Part shown: piece by piece, positions 46,512 through 57,833 of the stretch
How positions within the stretch are numbered: the stretch's first letter is position 1
Layout: each line of letters opens with the position of its first letter
From: Hanleya hanleyi
Lineage: Eukaryota > Mollusca > Polyplacophora > Lepidopleurida > Hanleyidae
DNA: 64,000 nucleotides
Assembly: GCA_036873755.1 (NCBI GenBank)
Contig: JAVTVY010020492.1
Coordinates: 19,772-83,771, forward strand
Direction: 5' to 3'
Notes under the pieces: model-generated
Database searches by the model: none
Told to the model about the DNA's origin: nothing
The model's input: only the letters and a program-made list of their open reading frames with translations
Position numbers and translations under genes: made by a program

Positions 46512-48004
46512 TGCACATCAAAGAGGAAAGTCTAAAACCAAGAACCAAGTCTAGAGGACAATTACCAGGCTTTGAATTTTAATATGGCTGATCAGTCGAG
46601 GCTCTATATAAGGCCACATTCATGTTTTTGATTGGAACTACATATCAGCCTGGTAAAAAGTGCTGATAATGTAGTTCAATTGAAATCAGCCCTGCTGTGA
46701 GCAAATCAGCTCTGTTAATACCTAATACCAGGCCTATCAAATCAGCTCAGCTGGTGCATTTTCTAGAATGCAAGGCATGAAATCAGTGTCATGTGAACAG
46801 CTGAAGCTGTCGTTAATACGTAATCACACATGCAAGGGTCTATGTGGAACAAGAAATACTTCCAAAAAAGAAACCCATGAAATTCTTTGTGAAAAGAATG
46901 GTATTAAAATTCAGGTCATTAATTTCTTACCCGACGTATGCCTACATGGAGGTCCTCACGTATCCTCAAAGATCTTCCAATCCTTTGCCTCGCCATTTCA
47001 ACTATGAGCACACAGCCTGTAATTCATTGTGCTCTGGTGTAAAAATTGTTGTTACCTCTCCAATTACATGGATGTCATGGAAGAATCCAAGTCTCAACCA
47101 AGTAGACAAGAAACTATTACTGAAGGAGTTTTTTGCTCACGGGATCCAGTTTACCTGTGAGCGAAAATAAACGCTTTTGGCAGAGTGATAGATTACGACC
47201 TCATATACATCTAGCAGACATGCCAGATTTCTCTCACTCTCTGTTAGCCTACTCTCACCATCTCTCTTTCTCTCTCTAATCAATGTGCCAAGTTGGGGTG
47301 CTGTTGGTAATGTTATTATATGATCAACTGAATTCAGTGTCAAAACTTTTGTGCGGTACACCTAAGCTGCTCTTTTCTTCAAATAACAATGTAGCTTTCA
47401 ACAATTATAAGAATTTTTTTTTTGCTGCGGAAACTCAAAATTGGTCATAGAATATAGATCAAAATTCCATTCAGTATTTTTTGATGCAGAAATAATAATA
47501 ACACGTCGACCATCGCCACCCAATATTGCTCTAAATACTAACCCATGTAAGTAACCACTTACATTATATAAAGTATGGAACTAATTACACAGACACCACA
47601 GGTAGTTCACATTCCCATTGAGAACAAACATCATGAACAATGGCTTTCTACAAATACACAACCTCTTAGTCATCCCCTAACTTTCTACAGTATTACATCC
47701 CCATGTGAGCTTCTGCTGACATTTACACCGACAATGTCTTCTGCTCCATTAACGTTTACAGAAACTCTATTGTGATTCAGGTCAGATATTCTTCAGTTTC
47801 CTTCAAAAGCCAATTATATCATTTTTTGTTGTTGAAAATTTGAACTGACAAATCAAAAGGAATCCATTCTGTCACTGAAAGTAAAGCATAAAACGTCCCA
47901 CAAAGTAGCTCACATACATGTAGTTGTCCTGCCCAGCACTCGTCAATGGAGGTGTCCGAGTCCCCGCTGAATATCTTTCAATATTTTACAGAATAGAATT
48001 TCAG
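46512..48004. other. Intron of the plus-strand gene
   Basis: The overlapping frames at 46768-47170 have some coding-like composition but no splice borders that fit the flanking phases. Nothing else recognised. Confidence 0.35.
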
Positions 48005-48074
48005 TACTATTGTGGCACCAATCTTCATCTGGTTCCACCAGATGCGGTCACACAACGGGGTGGAGAAACCCAAG
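48005..48074 (+). CDS. Plus-strand unknown gene, 70-nt exon
   Basis: Acceptor TTACAGAATAGAATTTCAG is followed by one base and 23 codons: TIVAPIFIWFHQMRSHNGVE then KPK, ending CCCAAG/GTGAAC in phase 0. The start is hydrophobic, possibly the end of a membrane segment or a buried strand. The phase fits a preceding exon that ends in phase 2, as at 40083, and the next exon at 48239. Confidence 0.65.
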
Positions 48075-48238
48075 GTGAACGCCCATCCTTTCTTAGTGTT
48101 ACGATACTCTGTTACAGATTGTATTACATTCAGATATGTGGACAGAATTTCAACTTTATTATTATTAGATTTCAACTTCTGCATCTCTGCAGTATATAAA
48201 TGTGATTTATATCCAATTAAACCTTTCATTTTTTCTAG

Positions 48239-48357
48239 GAATTAATGACATCATCACTTCAGACACGGTTGAAAGTACAACAGATCTTGACCATTCGGCA
48301 GTATGAAACGGGAAATAAATATGGAGAATCTTGGTCAAAAAAAGTTGTGTTTCTACG
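48239..48357 (+). CDS. Plus-strand unknown gene, 119-nt exon
   Basis: A strong acceptor (CATTTTTTCTAG) and donor (CTACG/GTGAGTTTT) frame 39 codons plus two bases: ELMTSSLQTRLKVQQILTIR, then QYETGNKYGESWSKKVVFL. It is the best-supported exon of this gene. It joins the exon at 48448 in frame (CG+A) across a 90-bp intron. Confidence 0.75.
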
Positions 48358-48447
48358 GTGAGTTTTGACTGAAGCTTTTGTAACTTATTTATCTTGCAAG
48401 AGAACTGGATTAGCATATAATTTTATTGACTTTTGCAATGAAATCAG

Positions 48448-48560
48448 AAACATGAAGCTGCGCTATCGAAACCCCTCGGCTCTGAACCCCAGCTATTATA
48501 ATGTAAGGGTGTCTCTACCAATTGATTGGCTTGTGGGAAGAAATATTTACCCCTGGTATT
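48448..48560 (+). CDS. Plus-strand unknown gene, exon
   Basis: After acceptor AATGAAATCAG the frame reads NMKLRYRNPSALNPSYYN and continues VRVSLPIDWLVGRNIYPWY to TATT/GTAAGT (phase 1). A shorter version ending at TATAAT/GTAAGG (48502, phase 0) is possible. The longer one is preferred because the extra residues look coding and the donor is better. Confidence 0.65.
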
Positions 48561-48619
48561 GTAAGTGTACTTTATTTGAAAAAAAAAAAAAGTTTTCCTC
48601 CCCTTAAATTAATTTGTTT

Positions 48620-49836
48620 CTGGAATAAATACATACACTATAGATATACGTTTGTCATATCTTGGTAAACACAACTAAAATTGCTGAAATGGAAATCATT
48701 AGAAGAGAGCCAAATTTGGGGAAACATTTAAGCGGTGGGAATATAAAATGACGTGTGGCAACTAAAAAGTGTTGTTAGGTTAGGTTGTTAGCAAAACAAA
48801 AAAGTAAAACTACAAACCATGTTGTGAATAAATTTTGTTTATTATAATTACTGATAAAAAAACTTGTTAGTGGAACAAGATGAGTAAATCATATTAGTAG
48901 AATAAGATCAATCAGGTAGGGGAATGGTTAGCAGTCCATTTTTTGGGAGGGATGAATAACTGTTAATGGAACTTTAATGGAAAAAGATCAATAACTTCAA
49001 TGAACGAACTGTTTACGCACCTTTTGTGGGAGATATTTAATTGAATGCGACACTCTGCAAAATACTTTCTGACACGACTCATTTTCGATAGGCATCTAGT
49101 TCAGGTCAAGAGAAACAACTGTATCACGTTAGGATGTTGTATATGGAACGGTTCTGAAATTATCACAATAACAAATCATAAATGGATTTTTATTTGTAAA
49201 AAAGGGCATAACTCTGCAAAATATTGTCCGAGATGACTCATTTTCGATAGGCTTCTGATTTACGTGAAGATAAATAGATGTAACAAGTTTGGTTGCCATG
49301 CATGAAACGGTTCTGTAGATATCGCGGTAACGGACGGACGTACGGACGGACGGACAGCCGTACATGATGACGACAATACCCCTAGGCCAAAGTTGGCCGA
49401 GGGGTAAAAACTACACTGAATGGACCATGGGGTATACGCTACAATCAAATTTGGGAGTTCCAGAAATAGAACTTATAAATGGCAATATTTTTTGCATGAG
49501 AATTCCCCAAAGAAATCTAAATGGCTAAAGCTATGGTTCAGAGCATGGCATCATATAGCATAAATATGGGGTAAATGTAGAACACTTCATGGAGCTTAGA
49601 GTTAATTCACAAATGATATTTTCATTGGTCAGTGTGGAGTGCTTTCATATTACCCGTTCAAATCTGTTCATTTCTAGGTTCCTCGATCCACAAGATGTTA
49701 CTGTGTTCAGTTTTTTAAATTTTATGTGGGTTCAAAGTTGTACTACCAGCGAATTGTCAGATACCGTTACCATACATGTAGGTTCTATGTTACATAACTT
49801 TAACTGGTTTCACATTAGCACCACTATGTGCATGAG
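48620..49836. other. Intron with a tandem-duplicated dispersed repeat
   Basis: 49045-49190 and 49203-49340 are two diverged copies of a unit of about 158 bp (shared: CTCTGCAAAATA, GACTCATTTTCGATAGGC, GGAACGGTTCTG/GAAACGGTTCTG). The region ends in GGACGGACG repeats and a hairpin (CCCCTAGGCC/GGCCGAGGGG, 49379-49404). The TTGGCCGAGGGGTAAAAA end is shared with 9469-9486. It looks like the 3' part of a mollusc retroposon. Confidence 0.55.
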
Positions 49837-50099
49837 ATTCCTGTTGCTTCAATGCATTTTGCTGAGAAGCAACAGGAACTTGATAATGTGAGGTCTAGCA
49901 CTGTAATATCACTTGTCTTTATTGCACCATGTAAGCATCCTGTCTGGGTCTTGTGCACTGTCCTCAGTGTTTTATAGGGTGGATGGAGGGTGTCTGGTTC
50001 CATGCTGCTTCAAAGATTTCTTCTTTGAAGTAGCAGGAACACAAATATTGTTGAAAGCGATGTTAAATTCTAATCACTCACTCATTCACTCACTGTATA
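49837..50099 (-). mobile_element. SINE, full copy on the minus strand, with terminal hairpin
   Basis: Read on the minus strand it starts GAGTGAGTGATTAGAATTTA, ACATCGCTTTCAACAATATT, continues with a CTTCAAAGAAGAAATCTTTG inverted block, and ends TTACAGTGCTAGACCTCACA, TTATCAAG plus a hairpin (GTTCCTGTTGCTTC arm 49866-49879, partner 49837-49850, 15-nt loop). The end is shared with the plus-strand copy at 52826-53030. It inserted just upstream of the last exon candidate of the plus-strand gene. Confidence 0.85.
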
Positions 50100-50147
50100 T
50101 CATTGATCTATGGAAGATCAGTGGGGTCATTATAGAAAGATATGGTG

Positions 50148-50365
50148 ATAAATGAGCAAACAACCTATTGTTGATCTGTATGGGAAGTTCATTGATTAGT
50201 ATTGACAAACTGATAAAATCACCAGCCAGAATGATTAATCTTAGTACCTGGTTTGACATGAACATTGGAACCAGACCAAATCTACCTGTCACTTATATTA
50301 TCAAGGTCAGGGCAAAGAAGGGTGATGTCCACATACATGACATACAGCAAAATCTGAGGAAGTAG
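50148..50365 (+). CDS. Plus-strand unknown gene, candidate terminal exon
   Basis: The frame ANNLLLICMGSSLISIDKLI, KSPARMINLSTWFDMNIGTR, PNLPVTYIIKVRAKKGDVHI ends at TAG (50363-50365). The LL(I)..GSS.ISIDKL...WFDM pattern is reminiscent of the last strands of a C2-type beta sandwich, but this is an impression only. The acceptor is weak: AATGAG at about 50153 would fit phase 1 from 48560. A SINE end lies only about 50 bp upstream, which may have altered it. Confidence 0.5.
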
Positions 50366-50900
50366 ATTTCATAGAAAGCTTGAAGCTTGTTCAGAATGGA
50401 GCAGATAGTCCCAAAGGTTCGAACATCCCTGTTTTAATCTTTTAATGAACAATCTACCCTGACAGTTTCAATATAAGGAACTGTATTGTAATTGTCCTGA
50501 ATTTTAATGCCATTGTACTGTAACATTTTGAGACGTTTTGAATGTCACTTAGAAGTAGTTATTTGTGTATGTATTCCCATGTTCAGATCAAACTTAGCAA
50601 AACATTCTGTAAAATGAAGAAGCAGAAGCAACCCAGAAAGTCTTGTGTTAACGTTTTTTCATTCCCAGTCATGCAGGTTTCAACAAAGACAACAGCCCAC
50701 TATTCTCAAGTTTCTCAGTTTTGAAATCAGGGACGGACAACCACTTTTTGTGCATTTACAAGTATATCAACATTTGAACATTAAGCTACCATAGAAATAT
50801 TGATGGGCAATTCATTTTAGCCAAATAGTTGACACTGAATTTTAACAATTTCTCAAATTAATCTTTATGTACCAGCAAATAAAGATGAATTGGGGAAACT
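50366..50900 (+). other. Probable 3' UTR of the plus-strand gene
   Basis: Non-coding sequence after the TAG, with AATAAA at 50878-50883 as a plausible polyadenylation signal. Confidence 0.4.
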
Positions 50901-51004
50901 GTTAAAATATTTGTATTGTAACCTTTCTTTTTATGCATTTTGCAGGGGCTTATTCTATATTGCATATATAACATAATTTAGACTGACTGAACACATCCTA
51001 AATT

Positions 51005-52230
51005 CAGGGTTCTCTATAAGAGCCGGCGGCCGGCGGTATACGTACACCTGTCGGAGGTTGTGCCGCCGGGTGTTTTTGGCATATCCAGAGGGGAAAAAAT
51101 AAAGCTATAATTCAATTTGGTTGTAATGCAAGCAATATATAATGTAATCCGACTTCGTGTGTTTAATTTTCGTCATGCTTGAAGCAGAGTATGAGAAATA
51201 ACGATCATAAAAGGAAATGTTTGTCGGAAAATGTCAAACTTATCGTCTTCTAATCTTATGGTAACGGAATCTATACACTGCATAACATATGGCCTGTTTC
51301 CGGTTTTGCGATGTTATAATCCTGTTGATTGGTTGAATAGAATAGATGAGCCAATCAAAAGCATCGTACATTGGGACGCGGCTTCCGGGTTCAGTCGTCG
51401 ACAAAACAGAATGGCTGTACGGGGTTGAGGGGGAATTTTATAAATGAAACGTCAACAACTGAGTTTGAGCGAAGCCTTCAAACGAAATAAAAGATGATCT
51501 TTTGACGGGGATGGCGATGCTGTCAGTAGAGTGCCGCCGAATATTAATGACAGCGACTCAAAATGTGACTATGTCGAACAATTTGATGCAGTGCCAGTTA
51601 CAACAACAACGTCAAACGACAACGGGGTCGTCAAATTCACCCGTTAAAGCCAATGACGGCATATTAAGTGACAATTAATTGTCAACACGGAAATAAACTT
51701 TAAATGAACCTATTTTTGCAATTATCCTGATACAATTTTGAGCATAAAGATAATCCCCCCCCAAAAAAAAGATTTTATGTAGATTTGGCACGATGTTGTC
51801 CAGATTTCAGAACAGTTTAGGCCATGTCAAATTTCTTCACACAGCATAAGCCTATTTGTTTAGCTTCCACTTCAAAATCTACCAAGTTCTTACTTAGTGT
51901 TGATTTTTTTTTTAATCCACCTGTTTGATATTGTTATGTAAGCTTGATAGGAATCTGGCTTCATGGGCTAAATGGGGTGTCTGGGATCATGGGGTAGCTT
52001 GATTGCTGAATGCTAAAAATACCCTGTGCTAGGAACTTAGAATTTTCATCCCAAAATGCCCCAAAATGGCTCAGATTGCACCACAGAGCATCTAGGGTTT
52101 CTGGCGGCTGGGGGCGGCCCCCAGGCCCCTGGCCTAATGGGAAACGCCTCGCTGCGCTCGGCGGTTAACAACCACATACACCTGTTTGGATATCATTGTA
52201 CAGGTGTTCCCAAAGAAATGGAGAACCCTG
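51005..52230. mobile_element. 1226-bp non-autonomous hAT-like element with decayed transposase start
   Basis: CAGGGTTCTCTAT at the left and GAGAACCCTG at the right form inverted ends of about 13 bp (one mismatch). The left 600 bp are GC-rich and hold ATG-KRQQLSLSEAFKRNKR then, after a frame break, DGDAVSRVPPNINDSDSK and CDYVEQFDAVP, like the basic N-terminus of a transposase. The right end has a GGCGGCCCCCAGGCCCCTGG palindrome-rich patch and CCTCGCTGCGCTCGGCGG, typical of the ends of such elements. The central catalytic part is missing. No clear target duplication. Confidence 0.6.
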
Positions 52231-52739
52231 CTAATGGTAAGGTTTTCACTCTATTGTTGGGTTACATGCCTGCACTCTCAATATTGAACATTTAGTCCAG
52301 GAACTAACTGCACATGCAGTGTCATTTCTCCAGACATACGCTTCCAGAAATTTCCAAATCACTCTGTAACAACAACACCACTTGCTTCACAAACGCATTG
52401 AAAAAGTGGAATATTTGAATCCAGTTTCAGATGGCATTAAATTATGACATTATTCCCCACACACAAGGATATTTCTAGGTTTTTCGGACACCAGTGTCAG
52501 AATATCCAGGAACCAGTGTTTAAAAATTCCCATGTTTACTGGGATTTATCTAGGTGACCCCGCAGTAATCAGCAGATATCTTAACAAAGTCACATCTTAA
52601 ATGAAAACTGTGGCCATCCAATCAATGCCAAAATGGATCACACATATGTTCTAGTATATAATTGTAGATTTCATGCTCTCAGTGGGCATTCTACACCCTT
52701 TATTTTTAGCTCTAGTCACTTTGCCTACTCCGGACAAAG

Positions 52740-53395
52740 TTTCAGGATCTTTCAGTATGGGCCAGACAAACAAACAAGACAAATGGTTACTGACCATGAG
52801 AGTATGGGCTAGACAAACAAACAAGTGACTGAGTGAGTGAATAGAATTTAACGTCGCTTTCAACAATATTTCAGCTATATCACGACGAACCAACGAAGCA
52901 CCACCCAGCCCAGTTGTGTTCCTGCTACTTCAAAGTATTACAGTGCTAGACATCACATTATCAAGTTCCTGTTGCTTCGCAGCAAAATGCATTGAAGCAA
53001 CAGGAACCTGAACCCAACCAACCACCCACCAAACAAACAAGACAGATGGTTACCAACCATGAGAGTATGGGCTAGACAAACAAACAAGACAGATGGTTAC
53101 TAACCGTGACAGTGTGGGCCAGACAAACAAACAAGACAAATGGTTATACTAACCATGACAGTGTGGGCCAGACAAACAAACAAGACAGATGGTTACTAAC
53201 CGTGACAGTGTGGGCCAGACAAACAAACAAGACAAATGGTTATACTAACCATGACAGTGTGGGCCAGACAAACAAACAAGACAGATGGTTACTAACCGTG
53301 ACAGTGTGGGCCAGACAAACAAACAAGACAAATGGTTATACTAACCATGACAGTGTGGGCCAGACAAACAAACAAGACAGATGGTTACCAGAATT
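52740..53395. repeat. CAGACAAACAAACAAGACA array with a 96-bp dimeric higher-order repeat
   Basis: Basic units of 47 and 49 bp alternate strictly from 53088: type A (GACAGATGGTTACTAACCGT) at 53088, 53184, 53280 and 53376, type B (GACAAATGGTTATACTAACC) at 53135, 53231 and 53327. Older single units (with ATGAGAGTATGGGC) lie at 52755-52825 and 53041-53088. A SINE sits between those. The 96-bp period is a multiple of three, which explains the long open frame at 53106-53399. Confidence 0.9.
52826..53030 (+). mobile_element. SINE, intact 205-bp copy with 12-bp target duplication
   Basis: The head TGACTGAGTGAGTGAATAGA, ATTTAACGTCGCTTTCAACA, ATATTTCAGCTATATCACGA CGAACC is followed by CTGCTACTTCAAAGTATTAC AGTGCTAGACATCACATTAT and a terminal hairpin (GTTCCTGTTGCTTC 52965-52978, GAAGCAACAGGAAC 52994-53007, loop 15 nt), then an ACC-rich tail. 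CAAACAAACAAG lies on both sides (about 52814-52825 and 53030-53041), as expected for a SINE target duplication, although the host array also contains this word. Confidence 0.85.
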
Positions 53396-53527
53396 ATAGT
53401 AAGAAGTCCAATGAACAATGCTGCACTCGCCTGTACAATACTGACAACCTTAATCACCTGTATTAAGTCTGTCTATTTATGACATACACATGTATACACA
53501 TGCAATACTTTTTGTTTGAGACTGTTA

Positions 53528-53820
53528 AGAAAATAAGTAACCTGTCTCAAGTGACAGGTAGTCAATTTGTTTTTCATGGTTAATTTATTTTTGCTCAAAC
53601 ACTTTCAAAATGAAGGCAGAAATCTGCCAACAGATTAATTAATGCAGTTTAAATTAGATACAAATTGCTGGTTGATTTTGTATCAATTTTAAGCAACATT
53701 ACAAAACACAAAAGCAACATTATTGTATCGAATCATTATTGTGCTCTGGCTACTGTTGGGTGGAAATCATTCTTACCGGTCACCTGGGACAGGTACTTTT
53801 ATTTGAACAGTTCAACCCTG
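53528..53820. mobile_element. Diverged relative of the 26.4-kb CAGGGG MITE
   Basis: AACCTGTCTCAAGTGACAGG TAGTCAATTTG near the left and CGGTCACCTGGGACAGGTAC, ATTTGAACAGTTCAACCCTG at the right parallel blocks of 26398-26683. The left terminus is not recognisable. Confidence 0.45.
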
Positions 53821-53922
53821 TACTCCATTGTCAAAAGGATTACCACGATAAATACATGTACCATTGAAAATTGACCCAATATGCAGATTTAAACGTTCTT
53901 AGAGAAACAGTAATAACCAAGG

Positions 53923-54154
53923 CAGGGCTACTACACTTTTGAAATGGCAAGAATCAAGCACTTTTCAAGGACTCAAATTTCAATGACCTATCCTACCAGG
54001 GAAACCCACTTATGAAATAACGTTGTACTATATTTTACATCTCTTTGCTGGTCTGAACATAAAATTAAGGACTTTCAAGGGCCTTTTCCAAAATATCAAG
54101 TTTTCAAGGACTTTCAAGTGGAATTCAGGTAATCAAGGCAGTGAAGGAACCCTG
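53923..54154. mobile_element. hAT-like MITE with 5-bp target duplication CAAGG
   Basis: CAGGGCTACTACACTTTT at the left and GTGAAGGAACCCTG at the right are imperfect inverted ends. CAAGG lies directly outside both (53918-53922 and 54155-54159). The interior is full of CTTTCAAGG/TTTTCAAGGAC words. Confidence 0.7.
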
Positions 54155-54159
54155 CAAGG

Positions 54160-56290
54160 ACTACTTGAAATGTACATGTAAACAGTGGATTTTGTCTCAG
54201 TATTTAAGACACGCGTAAAAAAAGTGAACTCTAATTTACCCAAAGTTTGCTTCATTATAATTCTTCACCATGTTGGGAGGAACAGTCTAGTTGTTACAAC
54301 ACTATTAAACTAGATCCTTTCCGAGTTTTTGCAAAGACGAATTTGAACATATAATTGAGATTAACTTACTGTCTGTCTCACATTTGAGGGAATGGTTTTT
54401 TACGACAATATATCGAAAACAGTGAAATTCAGCACAGTATCTCATGTAATTTGTGCATTTATATTATGAAATTTCAAGGAAATATATTCAGAATCAAAGA
54501 AAATCTCCAATACCTCGATCGCATGTTATTCTCAAGGCACAGTGAAGTTCAGCTTGCATTGTTGTATAAACCATGGAACTGGTCTCTATGATGCCATAAT
54601 TCAAGACGTACATGTATAATGTCATGGCAAAATTCGTTTTGGTGAATTTCACCCCTGTTCTAATTGGATTCACTCATCTGAGAAATATTGTCTCCGATAC
54701 ATTGCTGAAAACCTGTTCCCTTGAAATTTGACACATACTTCTGATCTGCAGTTTAATTCAATGGAGTCCCTTAGACTCCCCGCTAGACACTGGTTTTGTT
54801 ATACCAAATAAAGTTTACTTTCAAACTATAATGTCGCTCATTAATATTCAGAAAGTAGATGTATGTCACTGGTCCATACCTGATCCGATAGCCATAAAAG
54901 TGAGATAATCAATGTAACTGCCCTGGAAGATGAGCCTTCTTAAATGATCACGGAGATATCTTCACCTTTGAGACAGTACAGGGTCTAAACAAGCACGTCT
55001 ACCTGTGTACATGTTTACAGACAATAATATCAGTTATCAACACCTATATGACTTATAATGTTAACACCTGATAGATATGATACGGTATATTAATCCTGTT
55101 AAAACATGAAATCAGGTGTGAACAGATCCATTCTGTATGTACCTAGTTAGTTCAATGGTTCTAGCAATACAGTCTGGGTAGAATCCCTTAAAAACACATT
55201 TAGAATCTTAGTTATATTCATTTTAAGTATATGTAGCTTTAAACCGGTTCTAGATGAATTTAATTCTACACAGGTCTACTGACCATGTATCTGATTCTGT
55301 CATGTTTGGCCATGAAATTCTATGAAATACATTCTATCCATTCTACTTTTTACTGAAAATTAATTTTTGTAAAAAACTGGACACTGCACCTTACTGCAGG
55401 AAATGGAATTCAAAGTCAGTTGTACATGTACACTCAGGAGAATGATGGGACCTATCAGTCTCCAGTTTAATTTTAGCAGAGAACAGCAGACAATTTTTTT
55501 TATTATTATACTTTTATTTTGACTAGGAGTTAGGCACTTGAGTTTGTGTGTCCATACCATTATACAGGTATCAAATTGAACTAGAGCCTATGGGCTTTAA
55601 TGAGATCTGGTAGCTGGGTTATTGGGGGATAAGTTTGTAATGAAATAAATGCACAACTATATATTTAATTTCAAGTTAGGCACAGGTGGCACCAGGCACG
55701 AATGTATGTGACTAAAACGCAATCACAAGTTACATCCTGTGACAAGGTATATGAAGGGCCGTTCGCGCCATAAACGCATCCTTTAAACGTTTTAACTTCT
55801 TAAGCGTTTAAAAATTGTAAAGCTTTAAAAAGTTTAAACGTTTAAACTTGAACCAACCAATCAGATGTTATGAACTGACATTTTCCTGTTAAAAAGCAAA
55901 CGTTTCCAGTTGTAAATTCGCGACTTCAGACGTTTCCTGTCAAAAGAAAAATTCGGTCTTTTAAAGGTTCCGGTTAAAAGGATAACGTTTCCGGTTGTGA
56001 TCGTCCAATCAGATTTTTTATTTGGGCCGCATGTATTCCAACATCTTCACCAACAAATGCAAATCTGCATTGGCAAACGTTTCCGGTATGTAGTGTATTG
56101 TAAGCCACCTCGGTACTAAGTAGTACGATGCATAAATATAGGAACCATAAACAGGAACTCAACTCGTGATTTGTTAAGACAGGATGATAATGATTTTTAT
56201 TTGGTACCCGAACTCACAGTTCTGACATTCATCTACTGTAGCTGAACCCTCATTTTGCTATCCACTGTCAACACTCATGCAAGACCCAAG
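54160..56290. other. Intergenic, no gene seen
   Basis: 55775-56090 is unusually rich in AAACGTTT words (AAAGTTTAAACGTTTAAAC palindrome near 55827, later AACGTTTCC repeats) and has CCAATCAGAT twice, suggesting an old element or regulatory patch. The remainder is AT-rich without exons I can support. Confidence 0.35.
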
Positions 56291-56475
56291 ATATATGACA
56301 TAGATAGATGACACCAGGTTAACTGTGCCTCGGTCCCCGTTTTCTCACTACTAATATCCATATAAGCTAAAAGATATATATATTGGATGACGCCAGGTTG
56401 ACTGTGCCTTAGTCCCCAAGAACTCACTGCTAATATTCATCTATAGGAGCCTAGATCGCAGTAGATGACATGCTG
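56291..56475. repeat. Two-copy tandem repeat of about 90 bp
   Basis: GATGACACCAGGTTAACTGT, GCCTCGGTCCCC, CACTACTAATATCCAT at 56308-56370 recur as GATGACGCCAGGTTGACTGT, GCCTTAGTCCCC, CACTGCTAATATTCAT at 56387-56443. Confidence 0.75.
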
Positions 56476-56782
56476 TGTAACTATATATTTGATATATATA
56501 GTTATTCATTATCAATAAAGCTGATAACAATCTGAAGAATCATAGTTTTGTTGTTCTTCTGTTATTTATGTACCTATAATAATTTGGTTGATGTTTTGGG
56601 ATGATTTGGTTAAGCTAGGTCAAGATGTTGACCATTGCTCGGTTGAAGCCAGAATGACAAACCTGCGATCTGAGCTTGTATTTATAACCTTGCATTATAG
56701 GTCACATGACCCATTTCAGCCAATCAGCGATCACCATTACCGAAGCGGTGACGGAGAGAGTGAACTATTTCTCACATAAGAT

Positions 56783-57727
56783 TGTAATTTCTGGAGTAAT
56801 GAAGGTATAACATTTTGTGCTCCTCACGTAAATATTGTGCTTTTTAATTATATTAACCATAGAAACTGTTAATTTGATCTAAAGTCGTGAAAATGACAGA
56901 AAGCACAAAATCATTATGAGCCAAATGCTGAATTCTGTATAGGATGTAGTAAAATATCAACTTTGTCGGTACCCCTTGCCTGTTTAGAGTTTATTTATAA
57001 ATAATCCAAGACAAATTAACTCAAACTGCATAAATACTCCAAGTCTAGAATAGTTTAACTTTCAAGATATGTAAACAATTAACTCGTAACTCACTTTGTT
57101 GTCAATAAATCACTTGAATTTCCCGCTTAGAGAAAATGACGTCACCCTTCACACATGAAGGTAGTACAGCCACGCGAAATAGTTCCAACAATAAATTCAG
57201 TAAAATATGTCTACAACATCACCATAAGAGACCTAATTGTACAGTAAACTCTTAATTTACATTTCTAAATAACATTTGATGGCATGACAGACTAGAAAAA
57301 CAGATATTTCTGACATAAAAATATATCACGTGACCTCAAGTTGATAATGGCGCTGTCGTCAAATGCAGCAAAATGTACAGTGTGACATCGATGAAAATTG
57401 TTAAATTTCAGCGACAGAAGAGTATCAACAGTTTGGTCGCGGCTCTAAACATTATCTTTGAGGCTTAAAGAAATAAGGTATGACCTATTTAATTCCTAAC
57501 AACATGTTTTTGTCCTGAAAATATCAGGTAAACTGGGGCTACAAGCCACAGTCAATAATCTAAAAATAGCACGCAAAGAATGTCAACAACAACAACATTG
57601 AACAGCTGATTTGATCAGACAATCATTGAAGTAATACAATCAGGATATTGTCAGAACTGTGCTACCCTTATGTACAACAATAATATAGTAGACAGATAAA
57701 ACAATCTAATATGCACCGGATATTACA
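56783..57727 (-). mobile_element. Inferred 3' LTR of the Ty3/gypsy element
   Basis: On the minus strand a purine tract (TGAGAAGTGGAGGA, 57741-57728) is followed directly by TGTAATATCCGG. An inverted match (CCAGAAATTACA on the minus strand) ends at 56783, giving TG...CA boundaries, short inverted ends (10 of 12 alike) and a length of 945 bp. An AATAAA (minus strand, about 56992) lies inside. The matching 5' LTR would be to the right of the window, so the boundaries cannot be confirmed by comparison. Confidence 0.6.
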
Positions 57728-57833
57728 TCCTCCACTTCTCAGTTTCAAATTCTCCTGAATTTTCGAAAGTTCAGAAATAGCCAGGAAGCTAGAAAAACTT
57801 GTCTATTTAATTTTAGTTTAATGTCCTAAATAT

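Noticed and set aside
47130..47170. Plus-strand frame 46844-47170 as a gene
   Set aside because: Two overlapping frames are open on the same strand, no splice borders fit, and no domain is visible.
53106..53399. 97-residue frame of repeated QTNKQDRW units
   Set aside because: Created by the 96-bp repeat, whose period is a multiple of three; no start context or splice sites.
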